Part shown: positions 34,729 to 42,905 of the stretch, one piece after another
Numbering within the stretch: the stretch's first letter is position 1
Layout: every line of letters starts with the position of its first letter
From: Planctomycetales bacterium
GTDB lineage: Bacteria > Planctomycetota > Planctomycetia > Isosphaerales > Isosphaeraceae
NCBI GenBank assembly: GCA_027452145.1
Contig: DAIDHB010000490.1
Coordinates: forward strand, 1-44,411
Reading direction: 5' to 3'
Length of the DNA: 44,411 nucleotides
The notes under the pieces: model-generated
What the model was told of the DNA's origin: nothing
Database searches by the model: none
The model's input: only the letters and a program-made list of their open reading frames with translations
Program-made: the position numbers and the translations under genes

Positions 34729-34788
34729 GGAAGATCGCACCGGGACGATCGACCTTGTCCCAAAGGTCCATCGGGAGATCTCGCAGTC

Positions 34789-35424
34789 ATGGCCACCGCC
34801 GCCACCAGTCTCCATATCGGCCCGGCCGATCACGGCCGGCGGATGACGCTCCGGGAATTCCTCGAGGCCGAGGAGGAGGACGGATACCGCTTCGAACTCG
34901 CGAGGGGAGTCCTCGAAGTGACTGAAGTTCCGAATGATCCCCATGGCGTCGTGGTCTCGAACCTGTATGACGGGGTCTCCTGGTATCGCCGCAATCATCC
35001 GGGCTACATCTATCGGTACGGCGGCGGTAACGAGTTCCGCCTGTGGCTCCCGGGCCTCGTCTCGGGCCGCAATCCCGACCTGGCCGTCGTGCTTCAGCAT
35101 GCCCCCAGGGATCGCCGAGGCCGCCGGCTCCCCGTCCTGGCGGCCGAGGTCGTGTCGCGCCGTAGCGTCGAGCGGGATTATGTGATCAAGCGCGAGGAGT
35201 ACCTGGCCCATGGGCTGCTCGAATACTGGATCGTCGACCCCATCGAGCGAAAGGTGACGGTCCTGACCCGCGACGGCGACGTCTGGGCCGAGCAGGTTGT
35301 CCGGGGCAATCAGGCCATCCCGAGTCTCGTCCTCCCCGGGTTCCTCACGACGGTGGACGAGCTGTGGCTGGGGATCGAGGCGGATGATTCGACCGCCGAC
35401 AGCGACCTGAACGGAGAGGGATGA
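34789..35424 (+). CDS. Uma2-family (DUF820) putative endonuclease
   Basis: A 211-residue protein of normal Uma2 length. The Uma2 fold is a PD-(D/E)xK nuclease-like core: the N-terminal helix MTLREFLEAEEEDGYRFELARGVLEV, the strand NPDLAVVLQHAP with the first catalytic acid, then VLAAEVVS with Glu and the helix VIKREEYLAHGLLEYWIVDP. The usual E-x-K reads AEV-VS, with no Lys two residues on, so activity is uncertain. Uma2 proteins are multi-copy in planctomycetes and cyanobacteria, and no cellular role is settled. The stop overlaps the next ATG (ATGA). Confidence 0.88.
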   Translation: MATAATSLHIGPADHGRRMTLREFLEAEEEDGYRFELARGVLEVTEVPNDPHGVVVSNLYDGVSWYRRNHPGYIYRYGGGNEFRLWLPGLVSGRNPDLAVVLQHAPRDRRGRRLPVLAAEVVSRRSVERDYVIKREEYLAHGLLEYWIVDPIERKVTVLTRDGDVWAEQVVRGNQAIPSLVLPGFLTTVDELWLGIEADDSTADSDLNGEG

Positions 35425-36146
35425 GGCGGAGGACGGAACCCAGACCGATTTGCAGGCATTCTCCCTGGGCCCCGACCAAAAGGATGAACGACCACCGATT
35501 TCCCCTCGGTCCAGTATCCTGGCGATCTTGGCTGCGGATCAGTGTCCGGGGCCTGCTGATCCTCGTGCTGCTCCTCGGCGCCTGGTTGGGATGGATAGCC
35601 CGCAGCGCCCGCGTTCAGCGAGAGGCCGTGGCGGCGATCAAGAAGGCTGGGGGCCACGTCGAGTACGACTGGCACGAGAACTCCCGCGGTGATGTCTGGC
35701 CGCCGTTCTGGTTCGTGGATCGGATCGGAATCGATTATTGTCTCAACGTGGTTTATGTAGGTCTCCTCGATGATGCGTCGAGTCGTGTGCTTGTTCACGT
35801 CGCGAGCCTCAACCGACTCCAGACTCTCGATCTTGGGAGCACGACGGTAAGCGACGCCGGTCTGGAACACCTGGAGCGGCTGAGGAGTCTCAAGACATTG
35901 AACCTCAGCTCGACGAACATTACGGATGTCGAATTGAGGCACTTGAAAGGGCTAACGAGGCTCGAAGCGTTGGACCTTCACTGGACCCGGATCACGGATG
36001 CTGGACTGGTTCATCTTAAAGGGTTGACCGGTCTGCGAGAGCTTGATCTCGGCGACACTGAGGTCACCGTCGCCGGAGCTGGGGATCTCCGGAGGACGTT
36101 ACCGAAGCTCACGATCTCGTGGACGGGAGTGTTTAACATTCACTAG
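35421..36146 (+). CDS. membrane-anchored leucine-rich-repeat protein
   Basis: Two starts are possible: ATG 35421, overlapping the Uma2 stop with GGAG four bases upstream, and ATG 35484 (MNDHRFPLGP), which suits the short N-terminus of related proteins. A cytoplasmic basic lead is followed by one membrane helix (GLLILVLLLGAWLGWIA) and then the planctomycete-type segment REAVAAIKKAGGHVEYDW. Three and a half LRRs of 24 residues follow: LNRLQTLDLGSTTVSDAGLEHL, LRSLKTLNLSSTNITDVELRHL and LTRLEALDLHWTRITDAGLVHL. The LRR part should lie outside the cytoplasm and bind a protein partner. No effector domain is seen. Confidence 0.85.
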   Translation: MRRRTEPRPICRHSPWAPTKRMNDHRFPLGPVSWRSWLRISVRGLLILVLLLGAWLGWIARSARVQREAVAAIKKAGGHVEYDWHENSRGDVWPPFWFVDRIGIDYCLNVVYVGLLDDASSRVLVHVASLNRLQTLDLGSTTVSDAGLEHLERLRSLKTLNLSSTNITDVELRHLKGLTRLEALDLHWTRITDAGLVHLKGLTGLRELDLGDTEVTVAGAGDLRRTLPKLTISWTGVFNIH

Positions 36147-36149
36147 CGA

Positions 36150-36220
36150 GCGCGAAAGCGGGACGCGGTGCGCGAAAGCGGGACCGTGCGCGAAACCGGG
36201 ACGGTGCGCGTAACCGGGCC
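36150..36220. repeat. short tandem repeat, about 18 bp x 4
   Basis: Units begin at 36150, 36170, 36188 and 36206 with GCGCGAAAGCGGGAC drifting to GCGCGTAACCGGGCC. Unit lengths are 20, 18, 18 and about 15. They start just after the LRR stop codon. Confidence 0.75.
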
Positions 36221-36222
36221 TA

Positions 36223-36430
36223 CCGTAGTGCACGAATCGCGAAGACTCGGCCCGTCCGGCGACCGGTATCGGGCGGGTGAGGATCCACAATACCCATCGA
36301 TTCGCGCGGATTCCCGCGACGGCCCCGGCCACCCCGCCCGGGCCCATCACCGCCGGGTCGGACCGGGCCGGGCGGGGCGGCTTCGGTCGCTGATTCGCTC
36401 CGGAACCGATTCGCTCTCGGGCCGGGCCGG
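36223..36430. repeat. dispersed repeat, copy A
   Basis: From CCGTAGTGCAC on, this stretch matches 39332-39535 closely (long shared blocks such as CTCGGCCCGTCCGGCGACCGG and GGCGGGTGAGGATCCAC). Its last 90 bases also resemble 37845-37930. No ORF with a known motif lies inside. Confidence 0.8.
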
Positions 36431-36585
36431 CTGTGGAACAATCGGCTCCTGGGGCGCCCCGGGCCATGGCCAGCCCAGCCGGCTGGCGGTCGGTCGGTCG
36501 CGAGCGGGCCACGGACCGGGCTGGGTCGCGATACGCACGGTGAGGACGACCTCGCCCGACTCGCTACTCGGGATCAGGTAGCCGA

Positions 36586-36594
36586 TGATAGAAT
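36586..36594 (+). promoter_or_regulatory. possible extended -10 for the Panacea operon
   Basis: TGA followed by TAGAAT (36589-36594) fits a TGn-extended -10. No good -35 lies upstream. It would give a leader of about 130 bases. Confidence 0.3.
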
Positions 36595-36728
36595 CGAATT
36601 CGTCAGGAGAGACCGACCCCGCCTGACATGAGCCCCAACGATAAGGGCCCCCTGTGACGCCTTGATATCCATGCGGAGCTTCGGCGCCTGCCCGCCGAGA
36701 GCCGGCGAAAAGCCCAGGAGGGACCGGG

Positions 36729-37322
36729 ATGGAACTCCGTTTCAACTTCGAGAAGAGCCTCCAGGCGGCGGCCTACCTCCTCCATCTGGAGGACGGGAAG
36801 ATGCCTTATCTCCGGCTCCTGACGTTGCTGTACGTCGCCGAGCGGGAACTCCTCGCCGAGTCCGCCAGCCCGCTCACCGGGGACATCTTCAAGGCCATGC
36901 CGTGCGGGCCGGTGCCGGGCCATGTCCACGACCTGATCCGGGGCCATGGCAGCCGAAGCATCGAGTGGGAGAAGCACATCCGGCGCGTCGGCTACAGCGT
37001 CAGGCTCGTCGAGGACCCCGGGCGAGGAGCACTCCCCAGGGAAGTCGTGGACAAGCTGAACGAGGTCTCCGCTCGCTACATCGACAGGGATCACTGGGAG
37101 GCCGGCGACCTGACACGCGACTTCCCGGAGTGGGCGACGCATTACCCGGGCGACGGCGGCGCCGGGTTGATCCCGGTGAGCGAGATCCTCGAAGCCCAGA
37201 AGGCGGATGGCGAGAACCTCGAAGTCATCCAGGAGGCCGAGGCCGCCCGGAATCACATGGCGAAGCTCTTCGGCGAGAGGAAGCCGAAGAACCGCGAAGG
37301 CCATGTCGAGGCCGTCGGATGA
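36729..37322 (+). CDS. Panacea-domain (DUF4065/SocA-type) antitoxin-like protein
   Basis: A 197-residue protein with a strong ribosome-binding site (AGGAGG, six bases upstream). Residues about 10-110 carry the Panacea landmarks: LRLLTLLYVAERELL, LTGDIFKAMPCGPVPGHVHDLI and VDKLNEVSARYI. The rest (about 120-197) is helical and charged. In the family, one Panacea domain is combined with many unrelated toxins and neutralises the partner encoded next to it. Its stop overlaps the ATG of the next gene (ATGA at 37319), the usual antitoxin-then-toxin layout. No DNA-binding helix-turn-helix was recognised. Confidence 0.82.
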   Translation: MELRFNFEKSLQAAAYLLHLEDGKMPYLRLLTLLYVAERELLAESASPLTGDIFKAMPCGPVPGHVHDLIRGHGSRSIEWEKHIRRVGYSVRLVEDPGRGALPREVVDKLNEVSARYIDRDHWEAGDLTRDFPEWATHYPGDGGAGLIPVSEILEAQKADGENLEVIQEAEAARNHMAKLFGERKPKNREGHVEAVG

Positions 37323-37698
37323 AGGGGGGCGACACCTTCCGGCCCACGGATACCTCGGTCGACAGGTACAGGCATCTGTGGGTCATCGTGTCCGATCCCG
37401 ATCAGGACCCCACGAGGTGGTGATCGTTTCCATCACCGAGGCCCACCCCAGGAAGGATACCGCCTGCATCCTTCAGCCTCAGGATCATCCGTTCCTGTAC
37501 AAGGAATCCTGCGTCGCCTACGATCTGGCGAACGTCGTCTCCGTGGCCGAACTCGCGCAGGCTCGAGATCACGGTGATCTCGAACCCCAGGAACCGATGG
37601 CCCCGAGCGTCCTCGACCGCATTCGCAAAAGATCAAGTTTCTCGAGGAAAATGGACCCCGATCTGTACGAGATACTCGATCGGCAAGGGCTGACCTGA
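37319..37698 (+). pseudogene. Panacea partner gene, frameshifted (MazF/PemK-like pattern)
   Basis: The ATG overlaps the Panacea stop. Frame one reads MKGGDTFRPTDTS and HLWVIVSDPDQDP, then stops at TGA 37421. The other frame continues the same protein as HEVVIVSITEAHP, ACILQPQDHPFL, YDLANVVSVAEL and ends at 37698. A missing base in the CCCC run at 37408-37411 would restore one protein of about 126 residues. The order GD-x-F, a strand before SDP, VVIVSIT, then ILQPQDHPFL and a late strand resembles MazF/PemK barrels, but I infer this from pattern only. It could be a true mutation, a sequencing error in the C-run, or a -1 frameshift. Confidence 0.65.
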
Positions 37699-38105
37699 AG
37701 CCGAGGGCCAGGACCCGAAACGAGGGCATGGCGAGTCTCGACGATCAGCCGCGCCATGGAGTTGGGGAAATCGCCGCCCGTCCGGCGTCCGAAGTTATGC
37801 GAGGCCCATCGATGCCCAACGAACCGGCACCGCCGCCCCGCCCGCACCGCCCGGGCCCATCGCCGCCGGGTCGGACGGGGCCGGGCGGGGGCTTTCGGGT
37901 GCGGATTCGCTTCCGTCCGGCCCGGCGGCGGGACGGGCGACGCCGGCGGCGGGCCGGCACCCGCGGGCCGGCAGCCCCTCGGTTGGTCCCGCCGTGCTCT
38001 TGCCGATCAACGAGAAATCCGGCGGCATCATCGTCCTCGGCCATTCGCCGACCGGCTGACGGTGCCGCGTCCTTTGGCCTGGGGCTCGATCGTCGTCTCG
38101 CGAGG
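37699..38105. other. intergenic region containing dispersed-repeat copy C
   Basis: About 400 bases with no supportable gene. Bases 37845-37985 are related to the other dispersed repeats; the rest shows nothing. Confidence 0.45.
37845..37985. repeat. dispersed repeat, copy C (partial)
   Basis: The block CCCGGGCCCATCGCCGCCGG with GCGGATTCGCTTCC matches copies A and B, and the following CGGGACGGGCGACGCCGG matches only copy B (39541-39575). So B and C share a longer right end than A does. Confidence 0.6.
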
Positions 38106-38420
38106 TCATTGCCGCCAGTTGGCGAGGCGGAGCGGATCGCCGATCTGCTGGACGCGCTGGAAGTGGGCGGTGTTCCCGGTAACCAGCTCCAGGCCACGCT
38201 GCAAGGCGATGGCGGCGATCATCGAGTCGGCCGCGCCGATGGGCCGTCCGGTGCGGTCCAACTCGCCGGCGATACGGCCTGCCAGCACGCCGTCGGCCTC
38301 CTCGAGGCCGAAGACTTCCTCGTCGGCGACCTGGGCGAGGAAGGATTGCCCTCGATGTCGCCGTTCACAGCCATCGAAGGTTATGCCCTCGGCGTCCCGA
38401 ATTCTCGCAAATATCTTCAT
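38106..38420 (-). pseudogene. VapC (PIN-domain) toxin lacking its N-terminal part
   Basis: The frame ending at 38106 has the C-terminal half of a VapC: EEADGVLAGRIAGEL, then PIGAADSMIAAIAL with one catalytic acid (Asp), and GLELVTGNT with HFQRV. The usual N-terminal strand with the first Asp (DTN) and the following helix are absent. Instead the ORF begins at ATG 38420 (MKIFARIRDAEGITF), which overlaps the upstream stop. It is 104 residues against about 130 for normal VapC. Without the first acidic residue, RNase activity is unlikely. No VapB is next to it. Confidence 0.65.
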
Positions 38421-38923
38421 CAGTCGTATGAGTAGCCCGCGAAGAGGATTTCATCCGGCTCTTCCTCCTTGTAGAGCACGACATAAACCCCTTGGCCGCG
38501 GTCGAGTTCCAGGAAGAAGCTCATGTTCGCCAGGACCATCTCTCGGGTCGGCTCGGTGGTGCCGTACAGCCTCACGAGGGTCGCGCCCGGCAGGGGGCCG
38601 ACCGCATTGTATTCCGGCGCCCCTGCAACATGGTCGAGATCCAGGATCGAGCGGGTGCCGTCATTCGAATCGATGAGTTCTTCCTTGATGACCGCCAGCC
38701 CTTCCCTGATCTTGGAAACCTCGAAGCTGACCTCCGGTGGGCGAGAGAGATCCGTCACCCACTTGCCTGGATCGGGCGGCTGATAGTTGCCCGCCAGGAA
38801 GACCCAGCACCTGAGGTCGTCCAGCGCGGTCCTGATGCAGAATTCCGGCTCGAGTAACTCCGGGAAGAGCACATCAGGCAGCGGGCGATAGCTCACCACG
38901 TAATGATATGGATTGGCTCCCAT
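38420..38923 (-). CDS. hypothetical protein, 167 residues
   Basis: ATG 38923 has GGAG eight bases upstream. The sequence is compact and mixed alpha/beta, with no signal or membrane segment: MGANPYHYVVSYRPLPD, DDLRCWVFLAGNY, ATLVRLYGTTEPTREMV and GVYVVLYKEEEPDEILFAGY. The stop is shared with the ATG of the broken VapC (TGATG). It has the look of a small orphan enzyme or immunity-like protein, but I recognise no family and assign no function. Confidence 0.7.
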   Translation of the reverse strand: MGANPYHYVVSYRPLPDVLFPELLEPEFCIRTALDDLRCWVFLAGNYQPPDPGKWVTDLSRPPEVSFEVSKIREGLAVIKEELIDSNDGTRSILDLDHVAGAPEYNAVGPLPGATLVRLYGTTEPTREMVLANMSFFLELDRGQGVYVVLYKEEEPDEILFAGYSYD

Positions 38924-39012
38924 CCCGTTGACTCCCGGAATTCAATGCCACGTCCGCAGACGACCCATCGAACGGCCGAGGCAGCGGCTCACTGAGGTTT
39001 TTCCTGGTCAGA

Positions 39013-39270
39013 TCAGGGCGAGATGAGTCGGCCATGAGATACCGGCAGCGAAGGCAAGGGGGCGCCCGCGCGCCGGGCGCGGAAACACTCGGCCAGGAAT
39101 TCCAGGACGTTGCGGCCCCGCTGGCGACACGTCGCCACCACGCCCAGGATGCGCTCGACGAAGCGGCTGCCCCATTCGCTTGCCGTCCCGCCGCTCATCC
39201 TCCTGCACAACACGGCGTGACGCAATGCCCGTTCGGCCGCGTTGTCCGTCGGTTCGATCCCGCGCACCGG
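39013..39270 (-). pseudogene. IS66-family transposase C-terminal remnant
   Basis: Minus-strand frame ending at 39013 reads GIEPTDNAAERALRHAVLCRR, GSRFVERILGVVATCRQRGRNVLEFLAE and RRAGAPLPSL. This matches the C-terminal part of IS66 transposases, including the E-P-T-D/N-N-A-AER block. Everything upstream of GIEPTDN is missing: the frame runs into dispersed-repeat copy B, so the transposase was cut there. No IS66 ends were found. Confidence 0.8.
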
Positions 39271-39331
39271 AGGCCGAAACCGGGACGCAGTCGGCGACCT
39301 GAACCGGGAGGTAGCTCGTATCGACCGCCTG

Positions 39332-39600
39332 CCGTAGTGCACCATTCGAGAAGGCTCGGCCCGTCCGGCGACCGGAAGCGGGCGGGTGAGGATCCACGAT
39401 ACCCATCGATTCGCCCGGACTCCTGCAACGGCCCTGCCGACCCGCCGGGACCCATCACCGCCCGGTCGGCGGGACGGCCGGGCGGGTTGCCCCCGGACAC
39501 CGATTCGCTCGGTCCCCGATTCGCCCCCGGACCGCCCCGGCGTCGGGACGGGCGACTCCGGCGGCGGGACGGCTCCCGAGGGCCGGTGGGCCGGCGGCTG
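39332..39600. repeat. dispersed repeat, copy B
   Basis: Matches copy A (36223-36430) from CCGTAGTGCAC onward, with the right end shared with copy C. It starts about 60 bases beyond the point where the IS66 frame is lost. Upstream of it are GAAACCGGGAC-like motifs also seen before copy A. Confidence 0.8.
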
Positions 39601-39629
39601 GGATGAGTGGGCGTTTGCCGTAAGTCCGC

Positions 39630-39657
39630 TTGCTGGCCGGGGTAGACCCGGTATACT
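39630..39657 (+). promoter_or_regulatory. promoter for the second Uma2 gene
   Basis: TTGCTG at 39630-39635 and TATACT at 39652-39657, 16 bases apart. Transcription would begin near 39664, about 86 bases before ATG 39750. Confidence 0.45.
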
Positions 39658-39749
39658 GGCGACCAGAGGTCAACGGCGAAGGATCGCCGGCAGGTTGGCG
39701 CCCACGATCCCCTGCCAGGCCGGTCGGCCTGACCGGCAGGAGCAACCGC

Positions 39750-40466
39750 ATGTCCACGATCTCGACGATGCCGATCCCGTCGTTGCCAGTCGAGCCCGCA
39801 TCGGCTTCCGTGGCCGTCTTCCTCCCCTACGGCGATCACCAGATCGTCTTCCGGGGCACGAGCTGGGAAGCTTATGAGTCGCTCTCGCGGGCCCAGGGCG
39901 AGGGGGACCATGTCCGGCTGGCCTACGACGGGAAGGATCTGGAAATCATGACGACCGGATATATCCACGAGAAACTCAAAGCCCTGACCGGGAAAGTTAT
40001 CGACGCGGTCGCGTCGTGGCGGGCCATCGCGTACGTCAGCTCCGGCGAAGCGACCCTGAACGCCGCCGAGGCGAAACGAGGCCTCCAGGCCGATCTCTCC
40101 TATTGCTTCGACCCCGAAAAGGTCCGGGTCGCCGGGGAAGCGCTGGCACGCGGATCGATGGACCCGGCAGATTACCCCCGGCCCGACCTGGCCGTCGAGA
40201 TCGACGTCTCGCCCTCGCTGGTCGACCGGCCCTCGATCTACTCGGCGCTCAAGGTCGCCGAGATCTGGCGCATCCGGAGGGATCGGAAGGTGTCGATCGA
40301 ACATCTCCAGCCGGACGGATCCTACGCCCCGGCCGCGGCGAGCCGGTTCCTGGGCATCGGCGCCGAGGAGATCGAGGGCTGGCTGACCGCCGAGGACGTG
40401 GCCCGCGAAGACGCCTGGTATCGCCGGCTCAACCAGTGGGCGATGGCATTGGGTCCGCTGGCGTGA
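39750..40466 (+). CDS. Uma2-family (DUF820) putative endonuclease, second copy
   Basis: A 238-residue protein. ATG 39750 (MSTISTMPIP) has AGGAG eight bases upstream. The N-terminal strand and helix (VFRGTSWEAYESLSR) are followed by VRLAYDGKDLEIMTTGYIHEKL. Core acids sit in RPDLAVEIDVS (Asp and Glu), and then the helix IYSALKVAEIWRI. It differs from the copy at 34789 in the N-terminal strand and has an extra C-terminal helix, so the two are distant paralogues, not a recent duplication. No partner gene is evident; the next ORF begins about 110 bases further on. Confidence 0.88.
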   Translation: MSTISTMPIPSLPVEPASASVAVFLPYGDHQIVFRGTSWEAYESLSRAQGEGDHVRLAYDGKDLEIMTTGYIHEKLKALTGKVIDAVASWRAIAYVSSGEATLNAAEAKRGLQADLSYCFDPEKVRVAGEALARGSMDPADYPRPDLAVEIDVSPSLVDRPSIYSALKVAEIWRIRRDRKVSIEHLQPDGSYAPAAASRFLGIGAEEIEGWLTAEDVAREDAWYRRLNQWAMALGPLA

Positions 40467-40577
40467 GCATCGTTTTGCCGGAATCGTTCCGGCGAACCAG
40501 GCTGGAAGCTCTCGTGTCGACAATCCATGATGGAAGCTCCTCGTGACCACTCGGTTCTTCCTCCGTGGAGAATGGCG

Positions 40578-41666
40578 ATGGGCATCAGCCGGAGCGTCTT
40601 CGAGCGCCAGCGTCAGCGGCGGTTCGGCGCCGCCAATCCCGAGCGGATGCCGCTCGCCTTCTGGGAGCAGATGGTCCGCTCGGCCGAGGACGCCCGGACT
40701 CGCGACTATTCCGCCAGGAGGGTTTCGGGTGAGCTCGGCACGATCCCCTCGGATGCCCGCGAATACTTCGGCCTGGAGGAGCGGGACGACGCCGGCCCGA
40801 TCTGGACGTTCGAGCGGATGGGGGCGACCCGCACGCCGCATCCGGACGGGCGGATGATCTGCGTCGGCGGCGAGTACGAGGATTTCCACGACTCCGATTT
40901 CTGCATTTATAACGATGTCGTCATCATCGACATCGACGGTTCGGTCGAGATCTACGGCTATCCCGAAGAACTCTTCCCGCCCACGGACTTTCATTCCGCC
41001 ACCCTGCTGGATGACCGCGTGATCCTCATCGGCCGGCTCGGATACCATGGGAAACGCCACCCGGGCGAGACGCCTGTTTATTCCCTCGACCTGCGGGATT
41101 ATCGGATCGAGCCGCTCCCCTCCGGCGGCGACCGGCCCGGCTGGATCTTCGAGCACGAAGCCGAGCTGGATCGGGACGGGATCATCCTCATTTGGGGCGG
41201 CAAGGTCCTCGAAAGCCGGGGCGGCGAGGAGGAAATCCGTCGCAATTTCGACGACTTCGCTTACGACCCCCGGACGGGGATCTGGCGACGGCTGACGACG
41301 CGGAACTGGCGGCAGTTCTCCATCGCCGACGCCGGCGGCAAGGGCTATCTGCGAGTGCCGCGCCTCCCGGGATGCGGCGGCGAGGATTTCCTGGCGGGCC
41401 TCGACGATACCTTCGTGCACGTCAGCCCCGAGGCGCTCTTCCCGCGGCACTTCGCGTACGAGACGATCTGGCCCGACGGGCCGTCGATCGAGGAGCGATT
41501 CCTGGTGGAAGACACGCCAGTCACCGTCGCCTTCGCGGTCTTCGGGATCGAGGTCGTGATCGAGGGCGACATGCCCGAGGCCACCGCGCAGGCGATCGTC
41601 GAGGATATCAAGGAAGGGATCGAGGCCGACACCGGCCGGCCGTGCGTCGTGCGGAAGCACACCTAA
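40578..41666 (+). CDS. kelch-like beta-propeller protein
   Basis: A 362-residue protein. ATG 40578 has GGAG seven bases upstream, preferred over ATG 40572 and earlier starts. Strands typical of kelch or galactose-oxidase-like blades appear: HPDGRMICVGGEYED, SVEIYGYPEELFPPTDFHSATLLDDRVILIG and DRDGIILIWGGKVLE. The final 60 residues (FAVFGIEVVIEGDMPEATAQAIVEDI) may be a separate small alpha/beta domain. There is no signal peptide. Function unknown; many such proteins are assigned to intracellular monitoring roles, but nothing here supports a specific one. Confidence 0.75.
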   Translation: MGISRSVFERQRQRRFGAANPERMPLAFWEQMVRSAEDARTRDYSARRVSGELGTIPSDAREYFGLEERDDAGPIWTFERMGATRTPHPDGRMICVGGEYEDFHDSDFCIYNDVVIIDIDGSVEIYGYPEELFPPTDFHSATLLDDRVILIGRLGYHGKRHPGETPVYSLDLRDYRIEPLPSGGDRPGWIFEHEAELDRDGIILIWGGKVLESRGGEEEIRRNFDDFAYDPRTGIWRRLTTRNWRQFSIADAGGKGYLRVPRLPGCGGEDFLAGLDDTFVHVSPEALFPRHFAYETIWPDGPSIEERFLVEDTPVTVAFAVFGIEVVIEGDMPEATAQAIVEDIKEGIEADTGRPCVVRKHT

Positions 41667-41699
41667 TGTTGTCGGCCGGGCCGGATGTTCGATTGAGGC

Positions 41700-42905
41700 T
41701 CAGGATCGCCGGATGCCGGCCAGCATCAGGGCGGCGATCAGGGCCAGGGCCGAACCCCAGCCGAAGGCGACGAGGGGGCCGAACGCCTGGTAGAGGGCGC
41801 CGAAGATCAGGCTCGAGGGGAGCGCCGCGATCCCGATGGCGAAGTTGTACCAGCCGAAGGCCAGCCCCTTGCGCTCGCCGCCGACGAGGTCGGCGATCAT
41901 CGCCTTTTCGGCCGGCTCAGTCAGGGCGTAGAAGAGGGAATAGCCCAGGAACAACGCCCACATCTGCCAGGCCGCGGTCGCCAGGGCAAACGCCAGGTAG
42001 ATCAGGGCATAAATACCCCAGCCGACGAGGATCAGGGGCCGAGGCCCGAGCCGGTCCACCGCCCGCCCGGCCAGCAGGCTGCCGACGCTCTTGGCGACGT
42101 GGAAGATGCACCAGAGGATGGGTAGCAAAGCCACGGGTACGCCTAGCTCGCCCGCGCGGACGAGCAAGAACGCGTCGCTGGCGTTGCCGAGCGTGAAGAC
42201 CACCAGGGCCAGGAGCAGGAGGCGGAAGTCCCGGCCGAAGGGCGCGAGGGTGAGCCGGAGCTTCTCCTTCGGCGGGTCGATCGCCGCCGTCTCACGCAGG
42301 CCGAAGACCAGCATGGGCAGGACGATCAGGCCCGGGAGCACGGTCAGCAGGAACAGGGTGCGAAGCTGGCCAGGCCAGGCGAGGAGGAAGGCAGAGGCCA
42401 GCAGCGGGCCGATCGCGGCGCCGAGGTGATCCATCGCCCGGTGGAAGCCGAACGCCCGGCCGCGCATGCCCGGCGCGGTCGAGTCGGCGATCAGGGCGTC
42501 CCTGGGTGAGGTCCGGACGCCCTTGCCGACCCGGTCGGCCGTCCGGGCGGCGAAGAGCTGCCAGGGTGCCGTCGCCAGGCCGATCAGGGGGCGGGCAAAC
42601 GTCGCCAGGGCATAGCCGGCGACGACGAACCCCTTGCGCCGACCGGCGCGGTCCGAGCGCCCGCCCGACCAGAGCTTCAGCAGGCTGGCGGTCGACTCGG
42701 CCACGCCCTCAATGAGGCCCAGGTGGACCTTGTTGCCGCCCAGCACCCCCAGGAGGAACTGGGGTAAGAGCGGATAGATCGTCTCGCTGGCGATGTCGTT
42801 GAGCAGGCTGGTCAGGCCGAGCAGCTTGACATTCCGGGGCAGGGCGGACTGGTTCGTGGTCGCGGTTCCGGTCGCGGTCGCGGTCGGCTGGGGCGTCCCT
42901 CTCAT
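41700..42905 (-). CDS. MFS transporter
   Basis: A 401-residue protein from ATG 42905 (MRGTPQPTATATG) with about twelve membrane helices. The MFS loop 2-3 motif reads GGRSDRAGRRKGFVVAGY, and the second half repeats it as GRAVDRLGPRPLILVGW. The early segment NDIASETIYPLLPQFLLG is typical of one planctomycete and cyanobacterial MFS group that is predicted to export small molecules. The frame stays open far upstream of 42905; that extension is Arg/Pro-rich and rejected. Substrate unknown. It converges with the propeller gene, 33 bases away. Confidence 0.9.
   Translation of the reverse strand: MRGTPQPTATATGTATTNQSALPRNVKLLGLTSLLNDIASETIYPLLPQFLLGVLGGNKVHLGLIEGVAESTASLLKLWSGGRSDRAGRRKGFVVAGYALATFARPLIGLATAPWQLFAARTADRVGKGVRTSPRDALIADSTAPGMRGRAFGFHRAMDHLGAAIGPLLASAFLLAWPGQLRTLFLLTVLPGLIVLPMLVFGLRETAAIDPPKEKLRLTLAPFGRDFRLLLLALVVFTLGNASDAFLLVRAGELGVPVALLPILWCIFHVAKSVGSLLAGRAVDRLGPRPLILVGWGIYALIYLAFALATAAWQMWALFLGYSLFYALTEPAEKAMIADLVGGERKGLAFGWYNFAIGIAALPSSLIFGALYQAFGPLVAFGWGSALALIAALMLAGIRRS

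Larger units (their letters stand above)
36147..36728. other. intergenic region with tandem and dispersed repeats
   Basis: About 580 bases without a gene. It starts with four tandem GCGCGAAA-type units, continues into copy A of the dispersed repeat (36223-36430), and ends in the leader of the Panacea gene. Confidence 0.6.
39271..39749. other. repeat-rich gap before the second Uma2 gene
   Basis: About 480 bases without a gene. Copy B of the dispersed repeat fills most of it; the Uma2 promoter is at 39630-39657. Confidence 0.5.

Noticed and set aside
37795..38109. Minus-strand frame overlapping the end of the VapC remnant (ATGA)
   Set aside because: Most of it is dispersed-repeat copy C read backwards, and its composition is Pro/Ala/Arg-rich.
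39195..41660. 821-codon minus-strand frame
   Set aside because: Antisense to the second Uma2 and propeller genes and to a repeat; no recognisable domain.
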